A stretch of DNA of 33,787 nt from a virus. Each line of letters begins with the position of its first letter. Positions within the stretch are counted from its first letter, which is position 1. The notes below the pieces were generated by a model. The model made no database searches and was not told where the DNA came from. It saw nothing but the letters and a program-made list of their open reading frames with translations. This document shows, piece by piece, positions 26,387 to 33,572 of this stretch. Both the position numbers and the translations under genes were made by a program. The stretch is from the IMG/VR virus record IMGVR_UViG_3300007345_000130, positions 1 to 33,787 of that record. One strand, given 5' to 3'.

Positions 26387-27280
26387 TTAAAAATCATCGT
26401 CGCTGAAACTACCATCTCCGAATTCACTAAACGAATCAGCAGCAGATGTTGTGCTTGGAACGAACTCAGTAGTTCCATCCGAGCGTGTTATAGTAGCACC
26501 GCCTCCTGAAACTGTGGCGGTTGACGTTGAAGTGGATGATGAAAATGTCTTTGTCGTTGATGATGCTGTTTTGGTAATGTTACTTGTTGCTGAACTTGCG
26601 GTTGACGTTGCTTTGTCTACAGTTCCCTTAGCAGAATCAACTACTCCAGTTACACCGCTTGTTGTTGAACTTGCGACTCCTTTGGCTTTCCCAATTGTTC
26701 CTCCAACAGCCCCACCTGCTTTTTCTGTAGCAGCTGACTTTAATCCATCGACGCTTGGAACGGATGGTAGATCAGGAACAGCAGGTAATTCTGGTGCTAC
26801 AGGTAAACCACCTATACTTGGAGCAATACCATCCAAAGACGGTTTTGAAATAGCAGGTGGTAATTCTGGTTTAGGCAATTGTTTTCCTAAATCTGCAAAA
26901 GAATTTGGCTTAGGTATCGACGGCGGAGTTAATGCTGGTATATCAAGTTTGGGTAATTTTGGTAAAGCTGGAACACTTGGGATTTTACTAAGGGCTGCTT
27001 TTGCTCCTAACGCAGATGCAGCTTGACGTGAAAATCCGCCAAGTTTACTCGTAGCACCCTTAATAGCTCCTAATTTATCCCCAACGCTTCCAACGTCTGG
27101 CAATTGATCCTTAATTCCGGATACAACATCACCAGCTGCGCTTTTAGCACTACCGATTGCACCAGAAACAGCACCTTTAGCAGATGAAATTGCGCCAGTT
27201 GCTTTACTTGTTACACCACTTACCGCACCTTTGACTTTTCCAAGTGCGGCGCTTTTCATAGTTGAGAATCCGTTAGCCAT
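26387..27280 (-). CDS. Low-complexity Ala/Gly/Ser/Pro protein between spike and gp25
   Basis: A 297-residue protein of three compositional blocks. Residues 1-95 are a Lys/Ala/Gly/Ser amphipathic repeat (units like GKVKGAVSGVTSKATGAISS), residues about 95-175 are Pro-rich (PSVPALPKLPKLDIPALTPP), and residues 180-290 are Thr/Ser-rich with further KATSTASSATSN units, ending in an acidic tail DDDF. It resembles helical LEA- or apolipoprotein-like proteins more than a globular domain. Placed between the spike gene and gp25 it may be a tail-tip, lumen or chaperone-like component, but no function is known to me. It has no Shine-Dalgarno sequence; TATTTATT ends three bases upstream of the ATG. Confidence 0.72.
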   Translation of the reverse strand: MANGFSTMKSAALGKVKGAVSGVTSKATGAISSAKGAVSGAIGSAKSAAGDVVSGIKDQLPDVGSVGDKLGAIKGATSKLGGFSRQAASALGAKAALSKIPSVPALPKLPKLDIPALTPPSIPKPNSFADLGKQLPKPELPPAISKPSLDGIAPSIGGLPVAPELPAVPDLPSVPSVDGLKSAATEKAGGAVGGTIGKAKGVASSTTSGVTGVVDSAKGTVDKATSTASSATSNITKTASSTTKTFSSSTSTSTATVSGGGATITRSDGTTEFVPSTTSAADSFSEFGDGSFSDDDF

Positions 27281-27283
27281 ATT

Positions 27284-27291
27284 AATAAATA
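27284..27291 (-). promoter_or_regulatory. TATTTATT motif (candidate late promoter), 3 nt before ATG
   Basis: The sense strand reads TATTTATTAATATG. The motif begins right after the stop codon of the spike gene and almost fills the 11-base gap. Confidence 0.5.
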
Positions 27292-28962
27292 TTACTTAGC
27301 GGAAGTTCTCTTCGGGCCAATCTTACCCTCAAATTCACCAGCCTTCTTTACCCAATATCCACCGGGCACTTTTCCTAATGACGCCGGAGCACCCAACCCT
27401 TGAGCTTCTCCACCGTCTTGACCAAGAGCATGACCTCCGCCGGTTAAGAACACACGTTTGCTTAACGTCTCTGGCAATTTCTGAACTAAGGCTTCTAACG
27501 CTTTGACATGAACTTCAATTGGAGTTTGGGTTACAATAGCATCAAAGTCACTAAACGAATCAGTAGGAGATCCTGTTTCGGGAGGCGACGCCGAACCAGC
27601 ATCAGGATGACTATGACTATGAGTGTGTTCATGATCGTAATTGTGTCTATGTGATTTCAACCACTCGCCTAATTCATACAGCCACTCTATCATAGTCTCA
27701 CCCAAAATAGCAGGCTCCTTAGTTTGGTCGTATTCACCCAAATAAATAAATGGAGAGTTTAAAACTGTTTTCTGATTTGTGGTCAATACAATCTGATCAT
27801 GACTATCTATACAAAATTCATCATCCGTTGTAAACTGCATATGTTTTTTGCTGAATGCTAATAGTTCACTGTCACGAGCACTAAACAGAAGTCTGCTAGA
27901 GTTAATCACAATTTGATCACCGTCTAACTTTGGAAATTTCCACGTGGTAGAATCCGGAGTAGAATATTTTTTCTGTTCCTCATTTCCAGCACTAAACCAT
28001 GCCTTAATAAAATGTAATTGAGGATTAAATAAACTTTCAGTTTTACCGCTTGTGATGTGTATACTAGAACCATCCCAATTCACATTCTCAGTCATTACGC
28101 TGTTGAAGTGATCCTCAAATCCTATGTTTGCTCCAGCTGTTGGGTCTGGCCCTTTTTTAATTCCGGCTTTGCCTTCTGGTATCTTCGCTACAGGTCGTTG
28201 TCTGTTACGTATCAGTATACTTGGATTCCCACCACCACCAGCGTAATCAGGCGGTAAACCAACATCTTTAGCCTTATTGTTCTCATAAGCACCAAATCTA
28301 ATGCTATTTCCAAAACGACCCTCTAAAATAGTATCACCTTCAAAACGTTTTAAACGTCGTATCTTGTTATTAAAAATAAAATATTTTCCTGTGAATCCCT
28401 GATAGCGTGGTTCACTTCCTTCTGAACCTATTACAGACTTAACTCCTTTATATGGAGCTTTTGGATTGCTTGAGTCACGTATCAATCCTTTAAACCCATC
28501 ACCTACCATATATTCAATTGCAGGATTACAATTGGAGTTTACTCGATTGTCAAAATTTATTTGTGGAGAATAATACCAACGTCCTAAATAATTTACCACC
28601 GATACAATCTCATTTATCAAAGGATATTGAGTTGTTGCTGAATCCAATGGGTATGCCCATATCAAACTCTCTCTATCAGCGTTCTTCCTACTTTCAACCG
28701 GTCTAACCAAAGCACATCCAATGCGTGACAAATCTGCTCCAGAAGGTGGTGCTCCTTTTGAAGTTGTTGGTGTGAAGTCTACATCAACCGTCTTATCGTA
28801 TAGATCTGGATGTTCATTGTCCAAGATTATATCAACGACTGTAGCCGCTTCAAACTCATGATCGAATACATCATCTACTTGTGAACGTATCGAGTCGGCA
28901 TTAACCAGACCATCCGTTTTTCTGCCTAATCCTGTGTTACGTCTGTGAAATCGGGGTCTCAT
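27292..28962 (-). CDS. 5: Baseplate central spike/hub protein (gp5-like) with His-rich tip
   Basis: A 556-residue protein at the place of the T4 gp5 spike, ahead of gp25 and gp6. Residues about 75-140 look like an OB-fold start (GCALVRPVES, then VNYLGRWYYSPQ). GDTILEGRFGNSIRFG (209-224) is a signature I recall in gp5-like proteins of marine T4-like phages. Repeating beta segments (290-400) could form the beta-helix needle. A histidine cluster HRHNYDHEHTHSHSH (438-452) could bind metal as HxH motifs do at other spike tips, but about 100 residues follow it. No lysozyme domain is visible, unlike T4 gp5. The start overlaps the preceding stop as ATGA. Confidence 0.8.
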   Translation of the reverse strand: MRPRFHRRNTGLGRKTDGLVNADSIRSQVDDVFDHEFEAATVVDIILDNEHPDLYDKTVDVDFTPTTSKGAPPSGADLSRIGCALVRPVESRKNADRESLIWAYPLDSATTQYPLINEIVSVVNYLGRWYYSPQINFDNRVNSNCNPAIEYMVGDGFKGLIRDSSNPKAPYKGVKSVIGSEGSEPRYQGFTGKYFIFNNKIRRLKRFEGDTILEGRFGNSIRFGAYENNKAKDVGLPPDYAGGGGNPSILIRNRQRPVAKIPEGKAGIKKGPDPTAGANIGFEDHFNSVMTENVNWDGSSIHITSGKTESLFNPQLHFIKAWFSAGNEEQKKYSTPDSTTWKFPKLDGDQIVINSSRLLFSARDSELLAFSKKHMQFTTDDEFCIDSHDQIVLTTNQKTVLNSPFIYLGEYDQTKEPAILGETMIEWLYELGEWLKSHRHNYDHEHTHSHSHPDAGSASPPETGSPTDSFSDFDAIVTQTPIEVHVKALEALVQKLPETLSKRVFLTGGGHALGQDGGEAQGLGAPASLGKVPGGYWVKKAGEFEGKIGPKRTSAK

Positions 28963-29369
28963 TTTTCAAGGGATTCTTTTGCGGTATTTACGATGTCATC
29001 TACAGACTGTTTACTTATATTGTTTTTTTCTTCGATACTAAGTGTGTTTACCTGTTCCATCAATTGCTCACGTTCTTCGTCAGACAATTCAAAAGCACCA
29101 CCCGTAGCTTCTATACTAGCTTGTCTACTCGCTATACGTTGAACTACAGCAGCTAACTTAACCAACTGATCGTCGTTCTTTACGCTTACTTCTAAATAAC
29201 CTTTAATCAAAGGAACTACCATCAAAGCATCATTTACTCCCTTGATCAATTGTCTTAACTCTCCGATCAACACATCAACTTGATTTTTTGTGCTTTGTTG
29301 ATTAGTATAAATATCTTTACACAGATCAGAAAAGTTTTTACCTCTAAAAATTTCAATGTCGTTATCCAT
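28959..29369 (-). CDS. Unrecognised helical protein, 136 residues
   Basis: A mostly helical, acidic protein with likely coiled-coil stretches (about 20-60 and 95-130) and no motif I recognise. It overlaps the spike gene by four bases (ATGA) and is probably co-translated, which suggests a partner or chaperone of the spike, but this is inference. The start codon lies in the 3' arm of a short 7-bp inverted repeat. There is no Shine-Dalgarno sequence. Confidence 0.72.
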   Translation of the reverse strand: MDNDIEIFRGKNFSDLCKDIYTNQQSTKNQVDVLIGELRQLIKGVNDALMVVPLIKGYLEVSVKNDDQLVKLAAVVQRIASRQASIEATGGAFELSDEEREQLMEQVNTLSIEEKNNISKQSVDDIVNTAKESLEK

Positions 29370-29385
29370 AACTATATATATGGAT
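29364..29385 (-). promoter_or_regulatory. Short inverted repeat containing a start codon
   Basis: The sense strand reads ATCCATA, loop TATATAGT, TATGGAT: seven base pairs with the ATG of the 136-residue protein in the 3' arm. It has the same layout as the 12-bp hairpin before the terminase operon but is much weaker and may be chance. Confidence 0.3.
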
Positions 29386-29398
29386 ATTATCCAAAATG

Positions 29399-29704
29399 TT
29401 ATTGCGCAACCTTCAATTGATTGTTTTGTTCTGAATTATTCATTACATTTTTAGCAACATCAATCAATTCGGGTTTTAAATCTTCTATACCATCAATAGA
29501 CTCTACGCTCCAAGAGTTATATAATTTTGGATATTCATCCATGTGATTGCGTAGAGCCCGACCAATCGATAACATATTTTGTTCTATATCAGACATACGA
29601 TATCCTTCGTCTTGTAATGACTTAAAGACTGAAATTTGTAATTTATTCCAGTCTGGATGAGCCTTAATTATAATCTCGGATATGATGTCTGATAATTGTT
29701 TCAT
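29399..29704 (-). CDS. Unrecognised protein following the late sigma gene, 101 residues
   Basis: A soluble, helical 101-residue protein with no motif I recognise. It overlaps the sigma factor gene by four bases (ATGA), so it is probably made together with it. In T4 the late sigma gp55 works with a small co-activator, gp33 (112 residues); size and coupling make a gp33-like partner conceivable, but I see no sequence match and do not assign it. Confidence 0.7.
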   Translation of the reverse strand: MKQLSDIISEIIIKAHPDWNKLQISVFKSLQDEGYRMSDIEQNMLSIGRALRNHMDEYPKLYNSWSVESIDGIEDLKPELIDVAKNVMNNSEQNNQLKVAQ

Positions 29705-30597
29705 TCAAAAAAAGGATCAGTTTCAGTTTCTTCTCCGTAAATAGAGTTTTCTACTGTTCCTCTGGATAAATATTGCTCAAGAATATCTTTTTGATATTCT
29801 TTCATTTTATTAATCACTTTTGTAATGTTTTGAGTTTTACAACCTGACATTTCTCTTATATAGAGATATAATGTTTTTTTGTTAAAGTTTTCAATCTTTT
29901 CTCTGTTCTTGAAAAGTTCTAAAACAGCGTTCGCTATTTCCATTTCTTTTCTTTTATTGAAAATCTTTACTAAATTTTCATCCCAATATTCGATCATGAG
30001 ATTAACAAATTCTTTAATTTCAGCATTTTCATTATCAAATTGCATTAATATTTCACCGTCGATTTCTTCATCAGGTGCATCAATTATCTCAGTATGTTGA
30101 TTCCAACGTTTCCATGTATTGTTATTTTGCAATATAAGCCAATTTTTAGCTACCACCGAAAAATATGAAAATGCTTTACTTCCACCTTCACATTGAGGTT
30201 TATATTTGTGTATGTTCGATACAAGGAAACTTACAACTTGCTGTTGAATTCTAATCGGTTCGCTGTCAAAGTAAGAAAACTTAAACGTATTATAAACATT
30301 TTCAGCTAATTTTTCAAAAGCATATTTAATTTCTTCAATATAAATTGTATTCCGTTTAACCAGATTTTCTTCTTTGTTATATTTTACAATAGCATCCTCA
30401 GTTGCTTGAGTAAAATACATTTTATCTTTTGGAGTACGCTTACGTTTCTTTTTAGCTATTTTTTTAACAGCACCCGTAACAGCTTTATTCGTTGATTTTG
30501 TTGCTTTTTTGGCAACAGAAGATTTTTTAGCAACTGTTTTTTTAACTGATTTTGTAACTTTTTTAACTATTTTATTCTTCGTCGTTTTCTTCGGCAT
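29701..30597 (-). CDS. 55: Late-transcription sigma factor (gp55-like) with Lys-rich N-terminal tail
   Basis: Directs host RNA polymerase to late promoters. The core at about 95-175 resembles T4 gp55 region 2: KFSYFDSEPIRIQQQVVSFL, then HKYKP and SKAFSYFSVVAKNWLI (140-155), like the T4 NFDETKYKNPHAYITQ region. It differs from T4 (185 residues) in a 57-residue N-terminal tail of Lys/Ala/Thr/Ser units resembling histone H1, and an extra helical segment (about 195-275) ending in a helix-turn-helix-like stretch (TLYLYIREMSGCKTQNITKV). The last residues DPFFE resemble the hydrophobic/acidic end with which T4 gp55 contacts the sliding clamp. It overlaps the upstream gene by 26 bases, with a GGTGA-type site before the ATG. 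Confidence 0.82.
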   Translation of the reverse strand: MPKKTTKNKIVKKVTKSVKKTVAKKSSVAKKATKSTNKAVTGAVKKIAKKKRKRTPKDKMYFTQATEDAIVKYNKEENLVKRNTIYIEEIKYAFEKLAENVYNTFKFSYFDSEPIRIQQQVVSFLVSNIHKYKPQCEGGSKAFSYFSVVAKNWLILQNNNTWKRWNQHTEIIDAPDEEIDGEILMQFDNENAEIKEFVNLMIEYWDENLVKIFNKRKEMEIANAVLELFKNREKIENFNKKTLYLYIREMSGCKTQNITKVINKMKEYQKDILEQYLSRGTVENSIYGEETETDPFFE

Positions 30598-30862
30598 CTA
30601 ATTCACCCAGTTTATCATTTAATTCCGTAATAAGATTTTTCATCTCATCGAATATGATGCCGACTTCATCATCACTTTCAAACATCTGACGTTCGTCAAT
30701 AGACTTCATTTCGTCATATGTTTTGCGAGCTCGATCATTGAAGTTTGTAATCCATGATTCGTATATTTCGTTTTTGCGCAACAAATTGAATGTTATATAA
30801 CATAACATTACCAACAAAACAATCAAAAAACAAATAATAATGTATAACACTAAACTACTCAT
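30572..30862 (-). CDS. Small single-helix membrane protein
   Basis: A 96-residue protein with one clear N-terminal membrane helix (about 4-28, LVLYIIICFLIVLLVMLCYI) and an acidic soluble tail containing YESWI and DEVGIIFDEM. I recall similar small proteins near gp55 in T4-like cyanophages, without known function. The start overlaps the previous stop as ATGA, and the end overlaps the sigma factor by 26 bases, so the genes are tightly coupled. Confidence 0.8.
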   Translation of the reverse strand: MSSLVLYIIICFLIVLLVMLCYITFNLLRKNEIYESWITNFNDRARKTYDEMKSIDERQMFESDDEVGIIFDEMKNLITELNDKLGELDAEENDEE

Positions 30863-31002
30863 AAACTTTCGGTATCTTCTTCGATGGAATCATAGAAATA
30901 ATCGTTGATAAGTTCTAAAGCTTCCTCAACGCATTTCCAATCTTCACATTCCAAAGCATCTTCCAAAGTCCGTTTTATATCGTGAATAATATTTTCATCC
31001 AT
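30859..31002 (-). CDS. Small acidic protein, 47 residues
   Basis: A short open frame from the ATG at 31002 to a TGA that overlaps the next start as ATGA. The product (MDENIIHDIKRTLEDALECE and 27 more residues) is acidic and helical. Support comes from the ATGA overlap, the gap-filling position and a TATTTATC motif 7 bases upstream. It heads the message for the small membrane protein and the late sigma factor. Function is unknown. Confidence 0.7.
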   Translation of the reverse strand: MDENIIHDIKRTLEDALECEDWKCVEEALELINDYFYDSIEEDTESL

Positions 31003-31009
31003 AATAACG

Positions 31010-31017
31010 GATAAATA
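31010..31017 (-). promoter_or_regulatory. TATTTATC motif (candidate late promoter), 7 nt before ATG
   Basis: The sense strand has TATTTATC in the 43-base gap after the peptide deformylase gene, seven bases before the 47-residue gene. It is the most divergent of the ten copies. If active it would place the late sigma gene under a late-type promoter. Confidence 0.4.
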
Positions 31018-31045
31018 GATGGAAGATGCTTTTTTTGTTAACTTT

Positions 31046-31651
31046 TTATATAATTTCCCAACCGTCTTCTAAAAGAGCTTCAGCTTTTTTATATTTAATA
31101 AACTGAGTTTCACCGTCTTTTTCTACCATGACCTTTTCGTTTCTTCCGTATTTAATACGTTTTACAGGTTCTCTTTTCAATCTAATATGATCATCCGTGA
31201 TAAGTTCACCGCTTAAATGTCCAACCTCATGTTGTATACACACACACTCTAGCAAACCTTCATCCTTCCAGTAGTTGTCAGCGTCTAATTCGGAACTATC
31301 AGGACCAAACTCAATCTCATTCACCCAATTGTCACAAGCAATTTTAACCGTCTTGTTTCTTACTGTGTGAACACGTTTGCCAGGTAAACTTAAACATCCT
31401 TCAATATATCCAACCTTTTCGTCGCTAACATCCACACATCTTGGATTGATTAAAACTTTAGGTTCTTCGTCTTTACGAGCACGAACAACACATACAGCCT
31501 TATCAATTCCAACCTGATTAGCAGCCAATCCAAGACCACCAAAATCATCCAATGCTTCAATTAATTTTTTAGCAATTTCCTCACCTTCTTCAACAGAAGA
31601 ACACGGATTAACAACTTTAGTTAATTTATTTTTTCTTGTAACAATCTTCAT
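31046..31651 (-). CDS. def: Peptide deformylase
   Basis: Removes the formyl group from nascent proteins. All three family motifs are visible in the 201-residue product: GLGLAANQ (39-46), EGCLS (84-88, metal ligand C86) and the metal-binding HEVGH (141-145), where most deformylases have HExDH, so the usual Asp is Gly144. An insertion of about 12 residues lies just before the third motif, and a C-terminal segment of about 45 residues extends beyond the usual enzyme. Deformylases are known in marine T4-like phages. The ATG at 31651 follows AAAAAAGG by 5 bases and is preferred over an in-frame GTG at 31657, which would abut that site. A sigma-70 promoter with a leader of about 30 bases lies upstream. 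Confidence 0.94.
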   Translation of the reverse strand: MKIVTRKNKLTKVVNPCSSVEEGEEIAKKLIEALDDFGGLGLAANQVGIDKAVCVVRARKDEEPKVLINPRCVDVSDEKVGYIEGCLSLPGKRVHTVRNKTVKIACDNWVNEIEFGPDSSELDADNYWKDEGLLECVCIQHEVGHLSGELITDDHIRLKREPVKRIKYGRNEKVMVEKDGETQFIKYKKAEALLEDGWEII

Positions 31652-31684
31652 AAACACCTTTTTTAATAAATTTTTAACATTATC

Positions 31685-31712
31685 ATTATACTGATTAATA
31701 ACGATTTGTCAA
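31685..31712 (-). promoter_or_regulatory. Sigma-70 promoter of peptide deformylase
   Basis: The sense strand has TTGACA (31712-31707), a 16-base spacer and TATAAT (31690-31685). The predicted start is about 27-30 bases before the ATG and the leader contains the Shine-Dalgarno sequence AAAAAAGG. This is the conventional leadered arrangement, unlike the primase and HD-gene promoters. Confidence 0.8.
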
Positions 31713-31739
31713 TTTATAAAAAGTATTTATTTTTATTTT

Positions 31740-32753
31740 TTATGATTCTGCAATAATATTTCCGTTTTTATCTGTAACTTTGCCGCTTTTTGTGTGAATG
31801 TTTTTTAATTTTAATATCTGCTTTTCTTTTTCAATTTGTTCAGGAGTTTTTTCTACAATAACTTCCTTCTCAACAATCTTTTCTACAGGAACCTCTTTTA
31901 TAACTTCTTTTTCTACAACCACAGTGTTTTCAATTTCTTTTAACTCTTTTTCAATTTGTTTAGCTTTTTTTCGTTTGCGATCCTGTAAATCCATTGAATT
32001 GTATGCTAATACCAAAGCAACCGCCAAAGGATCGAACACAAAAATAATAATTATAATAAACCACTTAGCAACACTATCCAACGTCATATCAAACTCGTTA
32101 GCAACAAAATCAAATGTTTGAATATCCTTAGCTTCACCAGCATCCAATTTAATAGCCATTATATCTTCTTCTAACTTTATTTTTTGATCAGTTAGTTTGT
32201 CTAATTTGTTTTGAGCATTAGTGATATCAATTGACGATTGTTCAATTAATTTTTGTGTTGACTCTTGAAGTCTTTGCGCTGAACTTGCTGTCATGCTTTT
32301 CCCAATCTTAGCGGTAATGTCATCTAAACGTTTTTCCTGACTCTGACGAGCATGTGTCAATGTCTTGATTCGTTCAGCCATTATAATAACCTCGCCCTCT
32401 ACCAAATCTTTACGATTCTTTACACTCTCAATCTTGCTCATATGTAACTCATGCTTTAAAGCACTATCCTGATATGCAGATGATAAGAAACCAAAAATGC
32501 CCAACGATGTAATAAACATTAAAACGATAACAGATATGTTTAAATACCATTTTAACATCAAACCGCATGATTTCCATTCACGTTTTAAATACGAAACGCT
32601 AACAAGCTTTCCAATTTCTAAAGCACCTGCCATAACCAATGTAGCAACAAAAGCACCAGCGAATAAAGTAGCTATGCCTTTTACACTAAAATAAGCAGCA
32701 CAACCAGCAACCAACAGCGCAGTCAATCCAATTAAATATTTAAAGAAGTTCAT
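31740..32753 (-). CDS. Four-helix membrane protein with coiled coil
   Basis: A 337-residue membrane protein: helices at about 4-24, 28-50, 69-92 and 231-252, a coiled-coil domain between the third and fourth (about 100-210), and a charged C-terminal tail with VEKEV/VPVEKIVEKEV repeats (278-303). The single Cys18 in the first helix does not form a clear lipobox. I recall related proteins in marine T4-like phages but no function. It may act in the host inner membrane. It lies between a terminator and the deformylase promoter, so it is probably its own unit. It has only a weak GGG before the ATG, and a TATTTATT motif ends five bases upstream. Confidence 0.82.
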   Translation of the reverse strand: MNFFKYLIGLTALLVAGCAAYFSVKGIATLFAGAFVATLVMAGALEIGKLVSVSYLKREWKSCGLMLKWYLNISVIVLMFITSLGIFGFLSSAYQDSALKHELHMSKIESVKNRKDLVEGEVIIMAERIKTLTHARQSQEKRLDDITAKIGKSMTASSAQRLQESTQKLIEQSSIDITNAQNKLDKLTDQKIKLEEDIMAIKLDAGEAKDIQTFDFVANEFDMTLDSVAKWFIIIIIFVFDPLAVALVLAYNSMDLQDRKRKKAKQIEKELKEIENTVVVEKEVIKEVPVEKIVEKEVIVEKTPEQIEKEKQILKLKNIHTKSGKVTDKNGNIIAES

Positions 32754-32758
32754 ATCCC

Positions 32759-32766
32759 AATAAATA
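32759..32766 (-). promoter_or_regulatory. TATTTATT motif (candidate late promoter), 5 nt before ATG
   Basis: The sense strand reads TATTTATTGGGATATG, just after the HD-gene terminator, so the membrane protein needs a new transcription start here and this is the only promoter-like sequence seen. Confidence 0.5.
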
Positions 32767-32777
32767 TATTAATGCAC

Positions 32778-32809
32778 AAAAAAACCGACCTTTATAAAAA
32801 GTCGGTTTT
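32778..32809 (-). terminator. Rho-independent terminator after HD gene
   Basis: On the sense strand AAAACCGAC and GTCGGTTTT form a perfect 9-bp stem around an 11-base loop, followed by further Ts. It lies 11 bases past the stop codon of the HD-domain gene. Confidence 0.9.
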
Positions 32810-32819
32810 CGTGTTTAAA

Positions 32820-33545
32820 TCATTCGTCAAATAATTTACTTTGAAGGGTTGATTTAGTCTCTCCTATAAATCTGTAATATTCATCTCCCTCAATTTTAGC
32901 AGCAAAATTATCGGCTGAATGTAATATAATAGGAAGTCTTGTTTTCAACTGTGATTCTTCTCCAAACGATTTTGGCATCAAAAACTTTTTAGCGTCCTCT
33001 GAATACAATCCATCAGCACAAATAATTCCAATGTGTTCTTTCTGAGTATATTTAATTCCGAATTTATTTAAAATTTGGAATGAATTAGCTTCTATGTCAG
33101 AAATCATTCGTTTTTTATTTGTATTGAAATATTGTTGATTTTTCTTTATACTCCAATCGTCTTGATTTATCTCATAATGAGCATTTCCATATCCATCTTC
33201 AATTTTACCCAAATCGTGATGATAAGCTGCGAACACCAACTCTTCTAACTCAAAGTCAATAGTTCCGCCACTCTTTTTATAAAAAGAGTATAATGCTTTT
33301 GCATTTCTAACCACGTTCTCAACATGATCGATTAAACCACCAATATAACAGTTGTGAAAATAAATCATACCACTAGCAGGCGCAATCATATAATTCTCTC
33401 TAATATGATCTGTCTCATACATTGCCATTAGAGCATCCAACCGTTCACCGGAAAAATCCTCTTGTAATCTGCTTAGAAAATTATCATAGTTTTTCTTAAG
33501 CGTTTTTTCGTCGTATTTGAATACGTATTTTGCTTTTATATCCAT
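32820..33545 (-). CDS. HD-domain metal-dependent hydrolase
   Basis: A 241-residue protein with the HD-superfamily metal site: H64, H74 (LIDHVENV), the HHDLGK motif (H109-H110-D111), H171, and H209 with D212 (ILHSADNFA). Enzymes of this fold hydrolyse phosphate esters of nucleotides or RNA; the order of motifs resembles the nuclease domain of YhaM-type exoribonucleases, though no nucleic-acid-binding domain is attached. The substrate is unknown. It forms a single-gene unit: a sigma-70 promoter with an overlapping inverted repeat upstream, and a strong terminator downstream. No Shine-Dalgarno sequence is present and the -10 box ends 7 bases before the ATG. Confidence 0.85.
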   Translation of the reverse strand: MDIKAKYVFKYDEKTLKKNYDNFLSRLQEDFSGERLDALMAMYETDHIRENYMIAPASGMIYFHNCYIGGLIDHVENVVRNAKALYSFYKKSGGTIDFELEELVFAAYHHDLGKIEDGYGNAHYEINQDDWSIKKNQQYFNTNKKRMISDIEANSFQILNKFGIKYTQKEHIGIICADGLYSEDAKKFLMPKSFGEESQLKTRLPIILHSADNFAAKIEGDEYYRFIGETKSTLQSKLFDE

Positions 33546-33546
33546 G

Positions 33547-33572
33547 ACGCCAACTATACATCAGGTTGGCGT
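33547..33572. promoter_or_regulatory. Operator-like inverted repeat over the HD promoter
   Basis: ACGCCAAC and GTTGGCGT are perfect 8-base arms 10 bases apart, covering the spacer, the -10 box and the bases up to the start codon. If transcription starts at the ATG this repeat is not in the RNA, so a protein-binding operator is more likely than an RNA hairpin. Confidence 0.5.

Noticed and set aside
26451-27026. A 191-codon plus-strand open frame
   Set aside because: It lies opposite the low-complexity gene; the Ala/Gly/Ser-rich codons of that gene leave the antisense frame free of stops. The product is Val/Pro-rich with no motif.
31652-31657. GTG start for peptide deformylase two codons upstream
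   Set aside because: The ribosome binding site AAAAAAGG abuts this GTG, while its spacing to the ATG at 31651 is normal.
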